From assembly GCA_030610325.1 (NCBI GenBank), contig JAUWRZ010000073.1, positions 1-8,394 of the forward strand: 8,394 nt of DNA, given 5' to 3'. This document shows positions 1 through 6,119 of the stretch, piece by piece (position 1 is the first letter of the stretch; every line of letters starts with the position of its first letter). The position numbers were made by a program, and so were the translations under genes. The DNA is from Sulfurimonadaceae bacterium (GTDB taxonomy: Bacteria > Campylobacterota > Campylobacteria > Campylobacterales > Sulfurimonadaceae). The notes under the pieces were generated by a model. That model was not told where the DNA came from. It ran no database searches and worked only from the letters and a program-made list of their open reading frames with translations.

Positions 1-776
1 ACGCTGCAACAGTAGTGACAGTCAATGGAAAAGCGATCAGTGATGAAGAGATCAATCGAGTTCTGATGGAGGGGACGCAGGGACGTTTCAACCAGCTTCC
101 AAAAGAAAAACAAGATGAGCTTCGTAAACGTATTACGGATGGCCTTATCACACAAGAACTGGTCTACCAAGATGCCAAGAAGAGTGGTGTGCTCAAAAGT
201 AAAGAGTATATCGATGAGCGTAACGCGATGATGGAGCGCATCGACAGACAACTGGCTGCTAAAGTATGGGAAAAGCAGGAGTTCGAGAAAGTCACCGTCA
301 ACGAGAAAGAGGTAAAAGCCTATTTTGATGCCAACCCACAGGAGTTCATCGAAAAAGAGAAGGTCCATGCCCGCCATATCCTGATCAAGACAGAGACACA
401 GGCCAAAGACCTTATCGGTAAGCTCAAGGCACTTAAAGGCAACGCACTTAAAGAGAAGTTCATCGAACTTGCCAAGAGTGAGTCTACAGGACCTAGTGGG
501 CCAAAAGGTGGTGACCTCGGTTTCTTCCCACAGGGCCAGATGGTACCTGCGTTCAACGATGTCGTCTTTAAGATGGATGTAGGGACTATCACGATGACTC
601 CGGTAAAAAGCCAGTTTGGTTACCACATCATCTATCTCGAAGAGAAGAAGACCGGTAAGCAACTCTCTTTTGATGAAGTCAAAAGCTTTATCGACCAGCG
701 CCTGAAGATCGAGAAGTTCAAAAAAGATATGGAGATCAAGATGAAGGCATTGAAAGACACGGCTACCATCTCATAA
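1..776 (+). CDS. peb4: PEB4/Cbf2-like periplasmic peptidyl-prolyl cis-trans isomerase, 5' partial
   Basis: This is a periplasmic parvulin-type prolyl isomerase and chaperone of the SurA/PpiC class, which helps outer-membrane proteins fold. The frame is open to the left edge (first full codon at base 3) and reads AATVVTVNGKAIS there. That matches the mature N-terminus of Campylobacter PEB4 just after signal cleavage, so the signal peptide and true start lie upstream and the GTG at 15 is internal. An alpha-helical SurA-N-like part covers about the first 110 visible residues. The rotamase domain follows, from VHARHILI (near base 361) through GGDLGFF to FGYHIIYLEE (near base 620). A short basic helical tail ends the protein. 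The downstream PLP enzyme starts 9 bases after the stop and is probably co-transcribed. Family assignment is firm; the gene name follows the Campylobacter ortholog as I remember it. Confidence 0.93.
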   Translation, partial: AATVVTVNGKAISDEEINRVLMEGTQGRFNQLPKEKQDELRKRITDGLITQELVYQDAKKSGVLKSKEYIDERNAMMERIDRQLAAKVWEKQEFEKVTVNEKEVKAYFDANPQEFIEKEKVHARHILIKTETQAKDLIGKLKALKGNALKEKFIELAKSESTGPSGPKGGDLGFFPQGQMVPAFNDVVFKMDVGTITMTPVKSQFGYHIIYLEEKKTGKQLSFDEVKSFIDQRLKIEKFKKDMEIKMKALKDTATIS

Positions 777-785
777 GGTAGAGCC

Positions 786-1670
786 TTGCTTCCTTCTATT
801 TCTGCCATCGAGACATTTAGGTTTCGAGGCAGAGACTTCTATGTCAAACGTGACGATACTATCGATCCGCTCCTAAGCGGTAACAAATATAGAAAGCTCT
901 ACACCTTTTTACAGACCCCTCCCCAAGACTATAGTAAGATCTACTCCTATGGCGGCATACAGTCAAATGCCATGCTCTCTATTGCAGTACTTTGTCATCA
1001 AAAAGGGTGGGAATTCCACTATACTGCAAAGACAATACCCTCTAGCCTGAAGCGTGATATCACAGGAAATCTGAAGCTGGCGATGGCGCTTGGTATGAGG
1101 CTTCATGAGGTCTCACCGGCAGACTATGATGAGGCGGTAGCTTTACTGAGAGCTCAAGAGTCAGAGCCCAAGAGACTGCTTGTCTCGCAAGGTGGTGCCG
1201 ACCCTTTGGCAAAAGAGGGGGTAGAGGTACTTGCTGAAGAGGTCAAGGCATGGAGGAGAGAGCATAGTGATGATCCTTTAACGGTAGTCACTCCTTCTGG
1301 GACAGGTACGACAGCATATTATCTGGCTCAAGCTCTGCCTGAATATAAGGTAGTGACGACTCCAGTCATCGGTAACAGGGAGTATCTTCTGACACAACTG
1401 GCAAGGTTGGGGACTTATCCTGAAAACCTGCATCTCTTACAAAGCGAGAAAAAATACCATTTTGGGAAGCCGTATGTTGAGTTTTTGAAGCTCTATCAGG
1501 AGTTAAAACAGAGTGGTCTTGAGTTTGATCTGCTCTATGGGACAAAGATGTGGCTGGTCTTATTGGAAAATATAGAGAGCATAGAAGGTGATATCCTCTA
1601 TGTACATAGCGGAGGCATCATCGGCAATGAGACGATGCTGCAGCGCTATGACTATAAAGGGATGTCTTAG
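786..1670 (+). CDS. PLP-dependent ACC deaminase / D-cysteine desulfhydrase family enzyme
   Basis: This 294-residue protein belongs to the fold-type II PLP family that includes 1-aminocyclopropane-1-carboxylate deaminase and D-cysteine desulfhydrase, which release ammonia and a keto acid (plus sulfide from D-cysteine). The N-terminal KRDD and SGNKYRK (31-37) carry the likely Schiff-base lysine K34. GGIQSNAM (56-63) is the substrate-carboxylate loop, TPSGTGTT (169-176) is the phosphate-binding loop and HSGG (274-277) lies near the C-terminus. It is somewhat shorter than typical members (300-340). In place of the usual QSNH/QSNQ it has QSNA, so the substrate cannot be named. Translation starts at TTG (786), with AAGG at 775-778 as a likely ribosome site and no earlier in-frame ATG after the preceding stop. 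The 3' end overlaps the convergent aldolase gene by 4 bases. Family is confident; substrate is unknown. Confidence 0.85.
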   Translation: MLPSISAIETFRFRGRDFYVKRDDTIDPLLSGNKYRKLYTFLQTPPQDYSKIYSYGGIQSNAMLSIAVLCHQKGWEFHYTAKTIPSSLKRDITGNLKLAMALGMRLHEVSPADYDEAVALLRAQESEPKRLLVSQGGADPLAKEGVEVLAEEVKAWRREHSDDPLTVVTPSGTGTTAYYLAQALPEYKVVTTPVIGNREYLLTQLARLGTYPENLHLLQSEKKYHFGKPYVEFLKLYQELKQSGLEFDLLYGTKMWLVLLENIESIEGDILYVHSGGIIGNETMLQRYDYKGMS

Positions 1671-2746
1671 TTTCTATCGATCGCGTTAAGATCACTGAAT
1701 GCGACTTTGATACGGTCGACGAATGAGGTCTGACCGGCGCGTAGCCATTTACGTGGATCATAATACTTCTTGTTCGGGACATCATCACCGTCTGGATTAC
1801 CTATCTGACCCTGAAGATAGTCATGATGTTTCGCTTCGTAAGTCCTGACACCATCCCAGGTAGCCCACTGCGTATCAGTGTCGATGTTCATCTTGATGAC
1901 ACCATAACCGATAGCTTCGCGGATCTCTTCAAGTGTGGAGCCTGAACCGCCGTGGAAGACAAAGTCGACCGGAGCTGCATCCGTATTATGCTTAGCCTGG
2001 ATATGTTCTTGTGAGTTTTTCAAGATCTTCGGAGTAAGGACGACATTGCCCGGCTTATAGACACCATGGACATTCCCAAAAGAGGCTGCGACCGTAAAAC
2101 GTTTACTTACTTTACTCAACTCCTCATAGGCGTATGCGACCTCTTCAGGCTGTGTGTAGAGCAGAGAATTATCGATGTTGGTATTATCGACACCATCCTC
2201 TTCTCCACCGGTCACACCGAGTTCGATCTCGACAGTCATCCCGATCTTACTCATACGTTCGAGGTATTTCGCACAGGTAGCGATGTTCTCTTCTATTGGC
2301 TCTTCAGAGAGGTCAAGCATGTGAGAGCTGAAAAGTGGTCTTCCGTGTGTGGCATAGTAGTCCTCACCGGCATCGAGAAGTGCATCGATCCATGGCAGAA
2401 GTTTCTTGGCGGCATGGTCAGTGTGCAAGATAACGGGAACACCATAGTGCTCTGCCATCATATGGACATGGTGCGCACCTGCGACCGCGCCGGCGATGGC
2501 TGCTTTCTCATCAGCATTGCTAAGTGATTTCCCTGCGTAGAACGAGGCTCCACCGTTGGAGAACTGGACGACTACCGGTGAGTTGACTGCCGCAGCTGCT
2601 TCAAGTACTCCATTAATAGAGTCGGTGTTGACCACATTGACAGCAGGCATGGCAAAGCCCACTTTTTTTGCTGCTGCAAAGACGATCTGCAGATCATCAC
2701 CACTCAGGACACCCGGCTTTACCAAGTCTAAAATACGTTCGCTCAT
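1667..2746 (-). CDS. fbaA: Class II (zinc) fructose-bisphosphate aldolase
   Basis: This cytosolic enzyme reversibly cleaves fructose 1,6-bisphosphate to dihydroxyacetone phosphate and glyceraldehyde 3-phosphate; in autotrophic Campylobacterota it would serve mainly gluconeogenesis. The 359 residues equal the length of E. coli FbaA and the active site is complete with a one-residue offset. HTDH (108-111) holds catalytic D110 and zinc ligand H111. E175 lies in the IELGVTGGEEDG stretch, with the loop glutamate E183 nearby. The other zinc ligands are H227 (GNVHG) and H265 (FHGGSGS), and N287 (KMNIDTDT) matches the substrate-binding Asn. The ATG at 2746 has AGGAGT (2751-2756) seven bases upstream on the coding strand. 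The gene is monocistronic and convergent with the PLP enzyme gene; its TAA overlaps that gene's TAG. Nothing suggests damage. Confidence 0.98.
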   Translation of the reverse strand: MSERILDLVKPGVLSGDDLQIVFAAAKKVGFAMPAVNVVNTDSINGVLEAAAAVNSPVVVQFSNGGASFYAGKSLSNADEKAAIAGAVAGAHHVHMMAEHYGVPVILHTDHAAKKLLPWIDALLDAGEDYYATHGRPLFSSHMLDLSEEPIEENIATCAKYLERMSKIGMTVEIELGVTGGEEDGVDNTNIDNSLLYTQPEEVAYAYEELSKVSKRFTVAASFGNVHGVYKPGNVVLTPKILKNSQEHIQAKHNTDAAPVDFVFHGGSGSTLEEIREAIGYGVIKMNIDTDTQWATWDGVRTYEAKHHDYLQGQIGNPDGDDVPNKKYYDPRKWLRAGQTSFVDRIKVAFSDLNAIDRN

Positions 2747-2775
2747 CTTAACTCCTCACTATCATTATGGGCGCA

Positions 2776-2784
2776 ATTATAGCA
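2776..2784 (-). promoter_or_regulatory. Extended -10 promoter of fbaA
   Basis: On the minus strand the bases read TGCTATAAT, a perfect TATAAT with the TG-n extension. It would start transcription near base 2769 and leave a leader of about 22 bases holding the AGGAGT ribosome site. No good -35 hexamer is seen, as is usual for Campylobacterota sigma-70 promoters. Confidence 0.75.
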
Positions 2785-2896
2785 TACTGAAAAGATCAAA
2801 AATGTTATTATGTACCTAAAAAAAGTGATTTATATATAAAACGAGTGAATGAGTGAGATAAATGGAGCTGATACTGGATGGTCTTTATCTGTTACG

Positions 2897-3217
2897 CTAC
2901 AGAGTTTTATATTGGGAGGTGTCATGAACTGCCAGCCATAGGGCATCTTCAGAAGTCTCGTTGACCCGATGAGCCTTATGAGCTTCCAGCAGTAGATGGT
3001 CTCCGGAGTGCATCTCTAAAAGCGTACCGTCTTTGAACTCCAGCGTCGCATTTCCACTGACAAGCATGACCCACTCATCAGAGTCCTGGTCATACCATTT
3101 GCCATCAGAGAGTGCGTTTGATGCGATACGCTCGATGGTGAGTCCATCAGAACTATGGAGTGTGTCAAATGTCTCAAAACCGCGCTTTGGGAGCCTGTCC
3201 CGGCTAAAAAAGTTCAT
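2897..3217 (-). CDS. Small single-domain cupin protein
   Basis: This is a 106-residue cytoplasmic protein with one cupin beta-barrel and no signal peptide. The core reads DEWVMLVSGNATLEF, then GTLLEMHSGDHLLLEAHKAHRV: the two cupin motifs, with G-D-x4-E and a late HKAH where metal ligands usually sit. The first motif lacks the classic HxH, having D-x-D-E instead, so a canonical Fe/Mn site is incomplete. Relatives are mostly uncharacterised; no substrate is claimed. I chose ATG 3217 over the in-frame GTG at 3226 (109 residues) because GGTGG lies 5 bases and GAGG 11 bases upstream of the ATG, whereas the GTG would have almost no spacing. It diverges from the hemerythrin operon and shares a palindromic -10 region with it, so joint regulation is plausible. 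Confidence 0.82.
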   Translation of the reverse strand: MNFFSRDRLPKRGFETFDTLHSSDGLTIERIASNALSDGKWYDQDSDEWVMLVSGNATLEFKDGTLLEMHSGDHLLLEAHKAHRVNETSEDALWLAVHDTSQYKTL

Positions 3218-3249
3218 GATCGCCACCGCCTCAATAAGCTGATAGGACT

Positions 3250-3257
3250 ATTATAAT
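3250..3257. promoter_or_regulatory. Palindromic, probably bidirectional -10 box
   Basis: ATTATAAT is its own reverse complement and contains TATAAT on both strands (3252-3257 plus, 3250-3255 minus). It lies 33 bases upstream of the cupin ATG and about 80 bases upstream of the hemerythrin ATG. It can serve as the -10 for both divergent transcripts, with starts near 3243 (minus) and 3264 (plus). No convincing -35 is seen in either direction. Confidence 0.5.
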
Positions 3258-3277
3258 AAGATTGCGTAAAAATAATG

Positions 3278-3322
3278 GCATCACTAAAGACACTGATCAT
3301 TCAAGAGGGTCTTTAGCGATGC
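3278..3322. repeat. 14-bp inverted repeat in the cupin-hemerythrin intergenic region
   Basis: Arms 3278-3291 (GCATCACTAAAGAC) and 3309-3322 (GTCTTTAGCGATGC) are inverted copies differing at one position, separated by 17 bases. In plus-strand RNA this is 13 pairs with one A.C mismatch; in minus-strand RNA it is 14 pairs with one G.U, followed by a T-rich run (ATTATTTTT). It would fall in the 5' leader of the hemerythrin mRNA, ending 5 bases before the AAAGGA ribosome site (3327-3332). It could be an operator, a leader structure or an antisense terminator; the sequence does not decide. Confidence 0.7.
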
Positions 3323-3337
3323 GCGTAAAGGATAGAG

Positions 3338-3781
3338 ATGGCTTCAATAAAAGATTTTTTGACTACTGACCACCGTGCCTGTGATGAAGTATTTGCCAAT
3401 ATGGAACTTAAAGCAAGTAAAGAGGGTCTGGCAGCTAGCCGTACGCTTTATGAAGAGTTTACCAATGCGACTGAACACCATTTTCAGATGGAGGAGCGGG
3501 TGATGTTCCCGGAGTTTGAGACGAAGACCGGTATGGTCCAGGGACCAACGCAGATGATGCGTCAGGAACATCAGCAGCTCCGTTCTTTGATGAAGCAGTT
3601 GGGTGAGTCCATCGATCATGACAACAAAGATAAGTTCTTTGGTCTGACCGAGACTATCATGATCATGCTGCAGCAGCATAATATGAAAGAGGAGCAGATG
3701 CTTTACAACATGGCGCAGCAGCACCTTGCCGCTGACGCCGACCGCATCATCGATATGATGGAATCAATGATCACGGAGTAG
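3338..3781 (+). CDS. Single-domain bacterial hemerythrin (HHE family)
   Basis: This 147-residue soluble four-helix-bundle protein has a non-heme diiron site of the hemerythrin type, which binds O2 and in some relatives senses or handles NO or stores iron. The expected ligands appear in order: H12 in TTDHRAC, H47/H48 and E52 in EHHFQMEERVMFPEFE, H78 in RQEHQQL, and H114 with E118 in QQHNMKEEQMLY. The full set implies a functional site. There is no ScdA/RIC N-terminal domain or signalling domain, so it is not a complete Fe-S repair protein. ATG 3338 is preceded by AAAGGA at 3327-3332 (5-base spacing). The membrane-protein gene follows after 9 bases with its own GAGGGA, so the two form an operon closed by the terminator at 5072. 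The pairing points to gas or redox handling, but the ligand is not known. Confidence 0.9.
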   Translation: MASIKDFLTTDHRACDEVFANMELKASKEGLAASRTLYEEFTNATEHHFQMEERVMFPEFETKTGMVQGPTQMMRQEHQQLRSLMKQLGESIDHDNKDKFFGLTETIMIMLQQHNMKEEQMLYNMAQQHLAADADRIIDMMESMITE

Positions 3782-3790
3782 AGGGATAAG

Positions 3791-5071
3791 ATGAACTTTA
3801 CCGGACTCTCTCTTGATCAGGCACCACCCCTGGATGCACCGGCGCGCTTTTTTATCACAGCGCCTATTTTCGGTATGCTAGCAGCCGTACTTATCTTTTT
3901 GACAGACCCTGCGCTGTTGCTAAGTCGTCACAGTATGGAATCGATCGTCATCGTACATCTCTTTACCATCGGTATGTTTGCGATGGCTATGCTTGGTGCT
4001 CTTCAGCAGATGCTGCCGGTGCTTGCCGGAGTCTCTTTGCCTAAAGCCAAAGGTGTGGCTACCTTCTCGCATCTTGCATTAGCTTTGGGCTTACTGTCTA
4101 TGGCAGTGGGACTGCTGCAAAGCAGTAAGATCATGCTTATACTCGCTGCTGTAGGTCTGGGAGCCGGTTTTATAGTCTTGTTGACAGCGATCGCTCTGGC
4201 GATGAAGAAGGTAGCGTTCTTTACACCTACGGTAAAAGTGATGATGGTCGCGGTCACTACTGCTTTTTTAGTGGCCTTACTTGGTCTGCATCTTCTTGGC
4301 GGCTACGCTTCAGGAAACATCTCTGCGCTTCAGGTGATGTTAGCTGACATCCATAGTGTCTGGGCAGTCTTTGGATTTGCCGGTCTGTTGATCATCGGTG
4401 TCGCTTTTCAGGTGCTTCCGATGTTTTATGTCACTCCGCAGTTTAAGACGTTCACTACGCAGTTTATGGTCCCTTTGATCATTTTAGGTCTGGTCACGTG
4501 GCTGGTGCTAAACATCTTCCTACCGGAGTATGCCTGGACTGGTAAGTTGATAGTGACACTCTTCTTTCTGGCTTTTTCTGCGATGATCGTCAAAAAGTTC
4601 AGAGAGCGTCGTCGACCGGTAAGTGATGTCACTGTCAGGTACTGGAATCTGGGTGCGATCTTACTGGCACCGGGACTGCTGTTGTGGCAGGCTGATGCCT
4701 GGTTGGAGGTCGACTATATCAGTATCGTATCGGTGCTGATCGGTGGTTTTGTCCTCTCTGTCATCAGTGGGATGCTTTACAAGATAATCCCTTTTCTGGT
4801 CTGGTTTCACCTTAACGGACAGGGTTATATGAGTGTGCCTACGATGAATGAGATGATAGATAAAAAGCTGGCATTGACACAGTTCATCCTGTTTGCTTTT
4901 AGTATTGGCCTCTTCATCGCTGCTTTTTGGGTACCGCTGTTGACAAAGATAGGTGCGCTATCACTATTTATCTCGATGGCGTTATTAGAGTACAACCTTG
5001 TACAGGCACTTAGTGTCTACCGTACGATACGAAAAAAGCCACCGGAATTTGAGATGATACCTCCCGTATAG
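3791..5071 (+). CDS. 12-helix membrane protein with heme-copper-oxidase/NnrS-like three-fold repeat
   Basis: This is a 426-residue inner-membrane protein without a cleavable signal peptide. By eye I count 12 hydrophobic segments, near 22-44, 50-80, 88-110, 113-138, 147-170, 183-213, 223-247, 250-268, 281-305, 308-338, 361-382 and 386-408. Helices 2, 6 and 10 end in the same motif G-x3-[QK]-x-[LI]-P: G69..P76, G203..P210 and G327..P334. In helices 2 and 6 the motif is preceded by a buried histidine (H56, H188). Four-helix periodicity with such motifs recalls heme-copper oxidase subunit I and the heme/copper protein NnrS, but the full oxidase histidine set is absent (no HH pair; only H340 follows helix 10). 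Other histidines are H94 and H167. The first 20 residues and a basic loop (KKFRERRRP, 268-276) are polar. Co-transcription with a hemerythrin suggests a role with NO or O2. I recognise no named family with certainty. Confidence 0.8.
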   Translation: MNFTGLSLDQAPPLDAPARFFITAPIFGMLAAVLIFLTDPALLLSRHSMESIVIVHLFTIGMFAMAMLGALQQMLPVLAGVSLPKAKGVATFSHLALALGLLSMAVGLLQSSKIMLILAAVGLGAGFIVLLTAIALAMKKVAFFTPTVKVMMVAVTTAFLVALLGLHLLGGYASGNISALQVMLADIHSVWAVFGFAGLLIIGVAFQVLPMFYVTPQFKTFTTQFMVPLIILGLVTWLVLNIFLPEYAWTGKLIVTLFFLAFSAMIVKKFRERRRPVSDVTVRYWNLGAILLAPGLLLWQADAWLEVDYISIVSVLIGGFVLSVISGMLYKIIPFLVWFHLNGQGYMSVPTMNEMIDKKLALTQFILFAFSIGLFIAAFWVPLLTKIGALSLFISMALLEYNLVQALSVYRTIRKKPPEFEMIPPV

Positions 5072-5096
5072 AAAACGTGAGTGACCTCACGTTTTT
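5072..5096 (+). terminator. Intrinsic terminator of the hemerythrin operon
   Basis: A perfect 10-bp stem (5072-5081 with 5086-5095) closes a TGAC loop and ends in TTTTT (5092-5096), directly after the TAG of the membrane-protein gene. The outer A-T pairs overlap the T-run, the usual form of a short rho-independent terminator; with the A-run on the left it could also act on the minus strand. Confidence 0.8.
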
Positions 5097-5163
5097 AGGG
5101 AGTAAAATAGGATCGATGGAAAATAAGATATTTGGTGTCTGAGAGACCTCATTTACAGATCCA

Positions 5164-5172
5164 TGCTAGAAT
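5164..5172 (+). promoter_or_regulatory. Extended -10 promoter of aroK
   Basis: TGCTAGAAT is a TG-n extended -10 with one mismatch to TATAAT. It predicts a start near 5179 and a leader of about 18 bases before the aroK ATG. No -35 match is seen at the right distance. It lies after the terminator at 5072, so aroK has its own promoter. Confidence 0.5.
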
Positions 5173-5196
5173 GTCGCTATCAATGAATGGACATAG

Positions 5197-5706
5197 ATGG
5201 AAAATATTATTTTAATAGGTTTTATGGGTGTAGGTAAAGGGAGTGTGGCGCGAGAGATCGTAAAGCATTCGGATTACGTCGCCATAGATACGGACGATGT
5301 CATCGAAAGTATGGAGAACCGCCGGATCAAAAAGATCTTTGCCCAGGAGGGTGAGGCCTACTTCCGTGAGCTGGAGAGAAAAGTCGCCAGATGGTTGACA
5401 AAAGGGGTACGCAGTACGCTCATCTCGACGGGCGGTGGCTTTTACAAGGTCCCGCATCTGGACAAGATAGGTACAGTGGTACTGCTACATTCCGATTTTG
5501 ACAGTATCTATGAGCGTATCATCACGCATCCAAACGCCAAACAGAAGTTAAAGAAACGTCCGCTTTTTCAAGACCTTGAAAAAGCAAGAGCGCTCTATGA
5601 TGAGCGTGAGGCACAGTATCAAAAGCTTGCAGATATCGTTATCGATGTCACAGACAAACCGGTCGATGTGATCGCAAAAGAAATCTTAAAAAAGGTAAAG
5701 TCATGA
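5197..5706 (+). CDS. aroK: Shikimate kinase
   Basis: This cytosolic enzyme phosphorylates shikimate at the 3-hydroxyl with ATP, the fifth step of chorismate synthesis. At 169 residues it has the normal length. The P-loop is GFMGVGKGS (8-16) with K14. The shikimate site shows D31-T-D33, R57 in YFRELE and the GGG motif at 79-81 (STGGGF). The lid holds KKRPLF with R121, and R137 matches the late substrate/ATP arginine. The P-loop reads GKGS where most shikimate kinases have GKST, a form more like adenylate kinase. ATG 5197 has only a weak ribosome site (AATGGA, 5186-5191). The stop overlaps the next ATG (ATGA at 5703-5706), so translation of the thioredoxin-like gene is probably coupled. Confidence 0.95.
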   Translation: MENIILIGFMGVGKGSVAREIVKHSDYVAIDTDDVIESMENRRIKKIFAQEGEAYFRELERKVARWLTKGVRSTLISTGGGFYKVPHLDKIGTVVLLHSDFDSIYERIITHPNAKQKLKKRPLFQDLEKARALYDEREAQYQKLADIVIDVTDKPVDVIAKEILKKVKS

Positions 5707-6119
5707 TAAAAAAGCTCTTAATAGCGATGTTCTTACTTCTTGGAGTAGCCAATGCTTCAGGTATACAGTGGGAAAAGGATTACCAGTCGGGGATGACAAA
5801 AGCGAAGATGACCGGAAAACCGGTGCTCTTCATCGTCTCAAGTAATAACTGCCGCTACTGTGTGAAGCTTGAGAAGGAGACCTTGAGCAACGATCTTGTC
5901 ATCAAGGGCTTGAACAGGGATTATATCAATATCATCGCTTACGTGGATGCCGGTCATCATGTACCACAAGAGCTGCTTACCGGCGGCACACCGACTATCT
6001 GGTTCTTACACCCTGATGGTGAACCACTTTTTCAGCCGCTGATGGGTGCGATCGATGCTGAGAACTTTGTCAAAGCGCTGGCTATCGTCAAGACTGAGTA
6101 CGACGACACTAAAAAGTGA
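5703..6119 (+). CDS. Exported thioredoxin-fold protein with CRYC active site
   Basis: This 138-residue protein has a signal peptide (KK then a leucine-rich core, predicted cleavage after GVANA near residue 18). The mature part, about 120 residues, is a thioredoxin fold acting in the periplasm. The active site SSNNCRYCVKLE places the redox cysteines at C50 and C53, and the cis-proline is P97 in GGTPTIWF. The CRYC/CxxC with a following KLEKE resembles the SoxW / thioredoxin_7 group, which reduces or shuffles disulfides of periplasmic partners such as c-type cytochromes or Sox proteins; the true partner is unknown. It starts on the 4-base ATGA overlap with aroK. Its last 11 bases overlap the end of the convergent hydrolase gene. 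The link with aroK is positional; no functional connection to aromatic synthesis is implied. Confidence 0.88.
   Translation: MIKKLLIAMFLLLGVANASGIQWEKDYQSGMTKAKMTGKPVLFIVSSNNCRYCVKLEKETLSNDLVIKGLNRDYINIIAYVDAGHHVPQELLTGGTPTIWFLHPDGEPLFQPLMGAIDAENFVKALAIVKTEYDDTKK

Noticed and set aside
15..17. GTG at 15 as the start of the PEB4-like gene
   Set aside because: The frame is open to the window edge and the preceding residues match the mature N-terminus of PEB4, so the GTG codes an internal valine.
2066..2527. 153-residue plus-strand open frame
   Set aside because: It lies wholly opposite the intact, fully conserved fbaA gene, has no recognisable domain, and is a shadow frame.
2856..2890. AGATAAA ... 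TTTATCT inverted repeat after the cupin gene, considered as a terminator
   Set aside because: Only 7 A/T-rich pairs with a 21-base loop and no T-run on the minus strand; too weak to call.
3224..3226. GTG start for the cupin gene (109 residues)
   Set aside because: GAGG would be only 2 bases away; ATG 3217 has better ribosome-site spacing.
3292..3308. CTGATCATTCAAG in the hairpin loop, considered as an FNR box
   Set aside because: The half-sites do not match TTGAT-N4-ATCAA well enough; only the left half is close.
3344..3724. 126-residue minus-strand open frame
   Set aside because: It is antisense to the hemerythrin gene; its His/Leu-rich sequence is the complement of metal-ligand codons, not a protein family.
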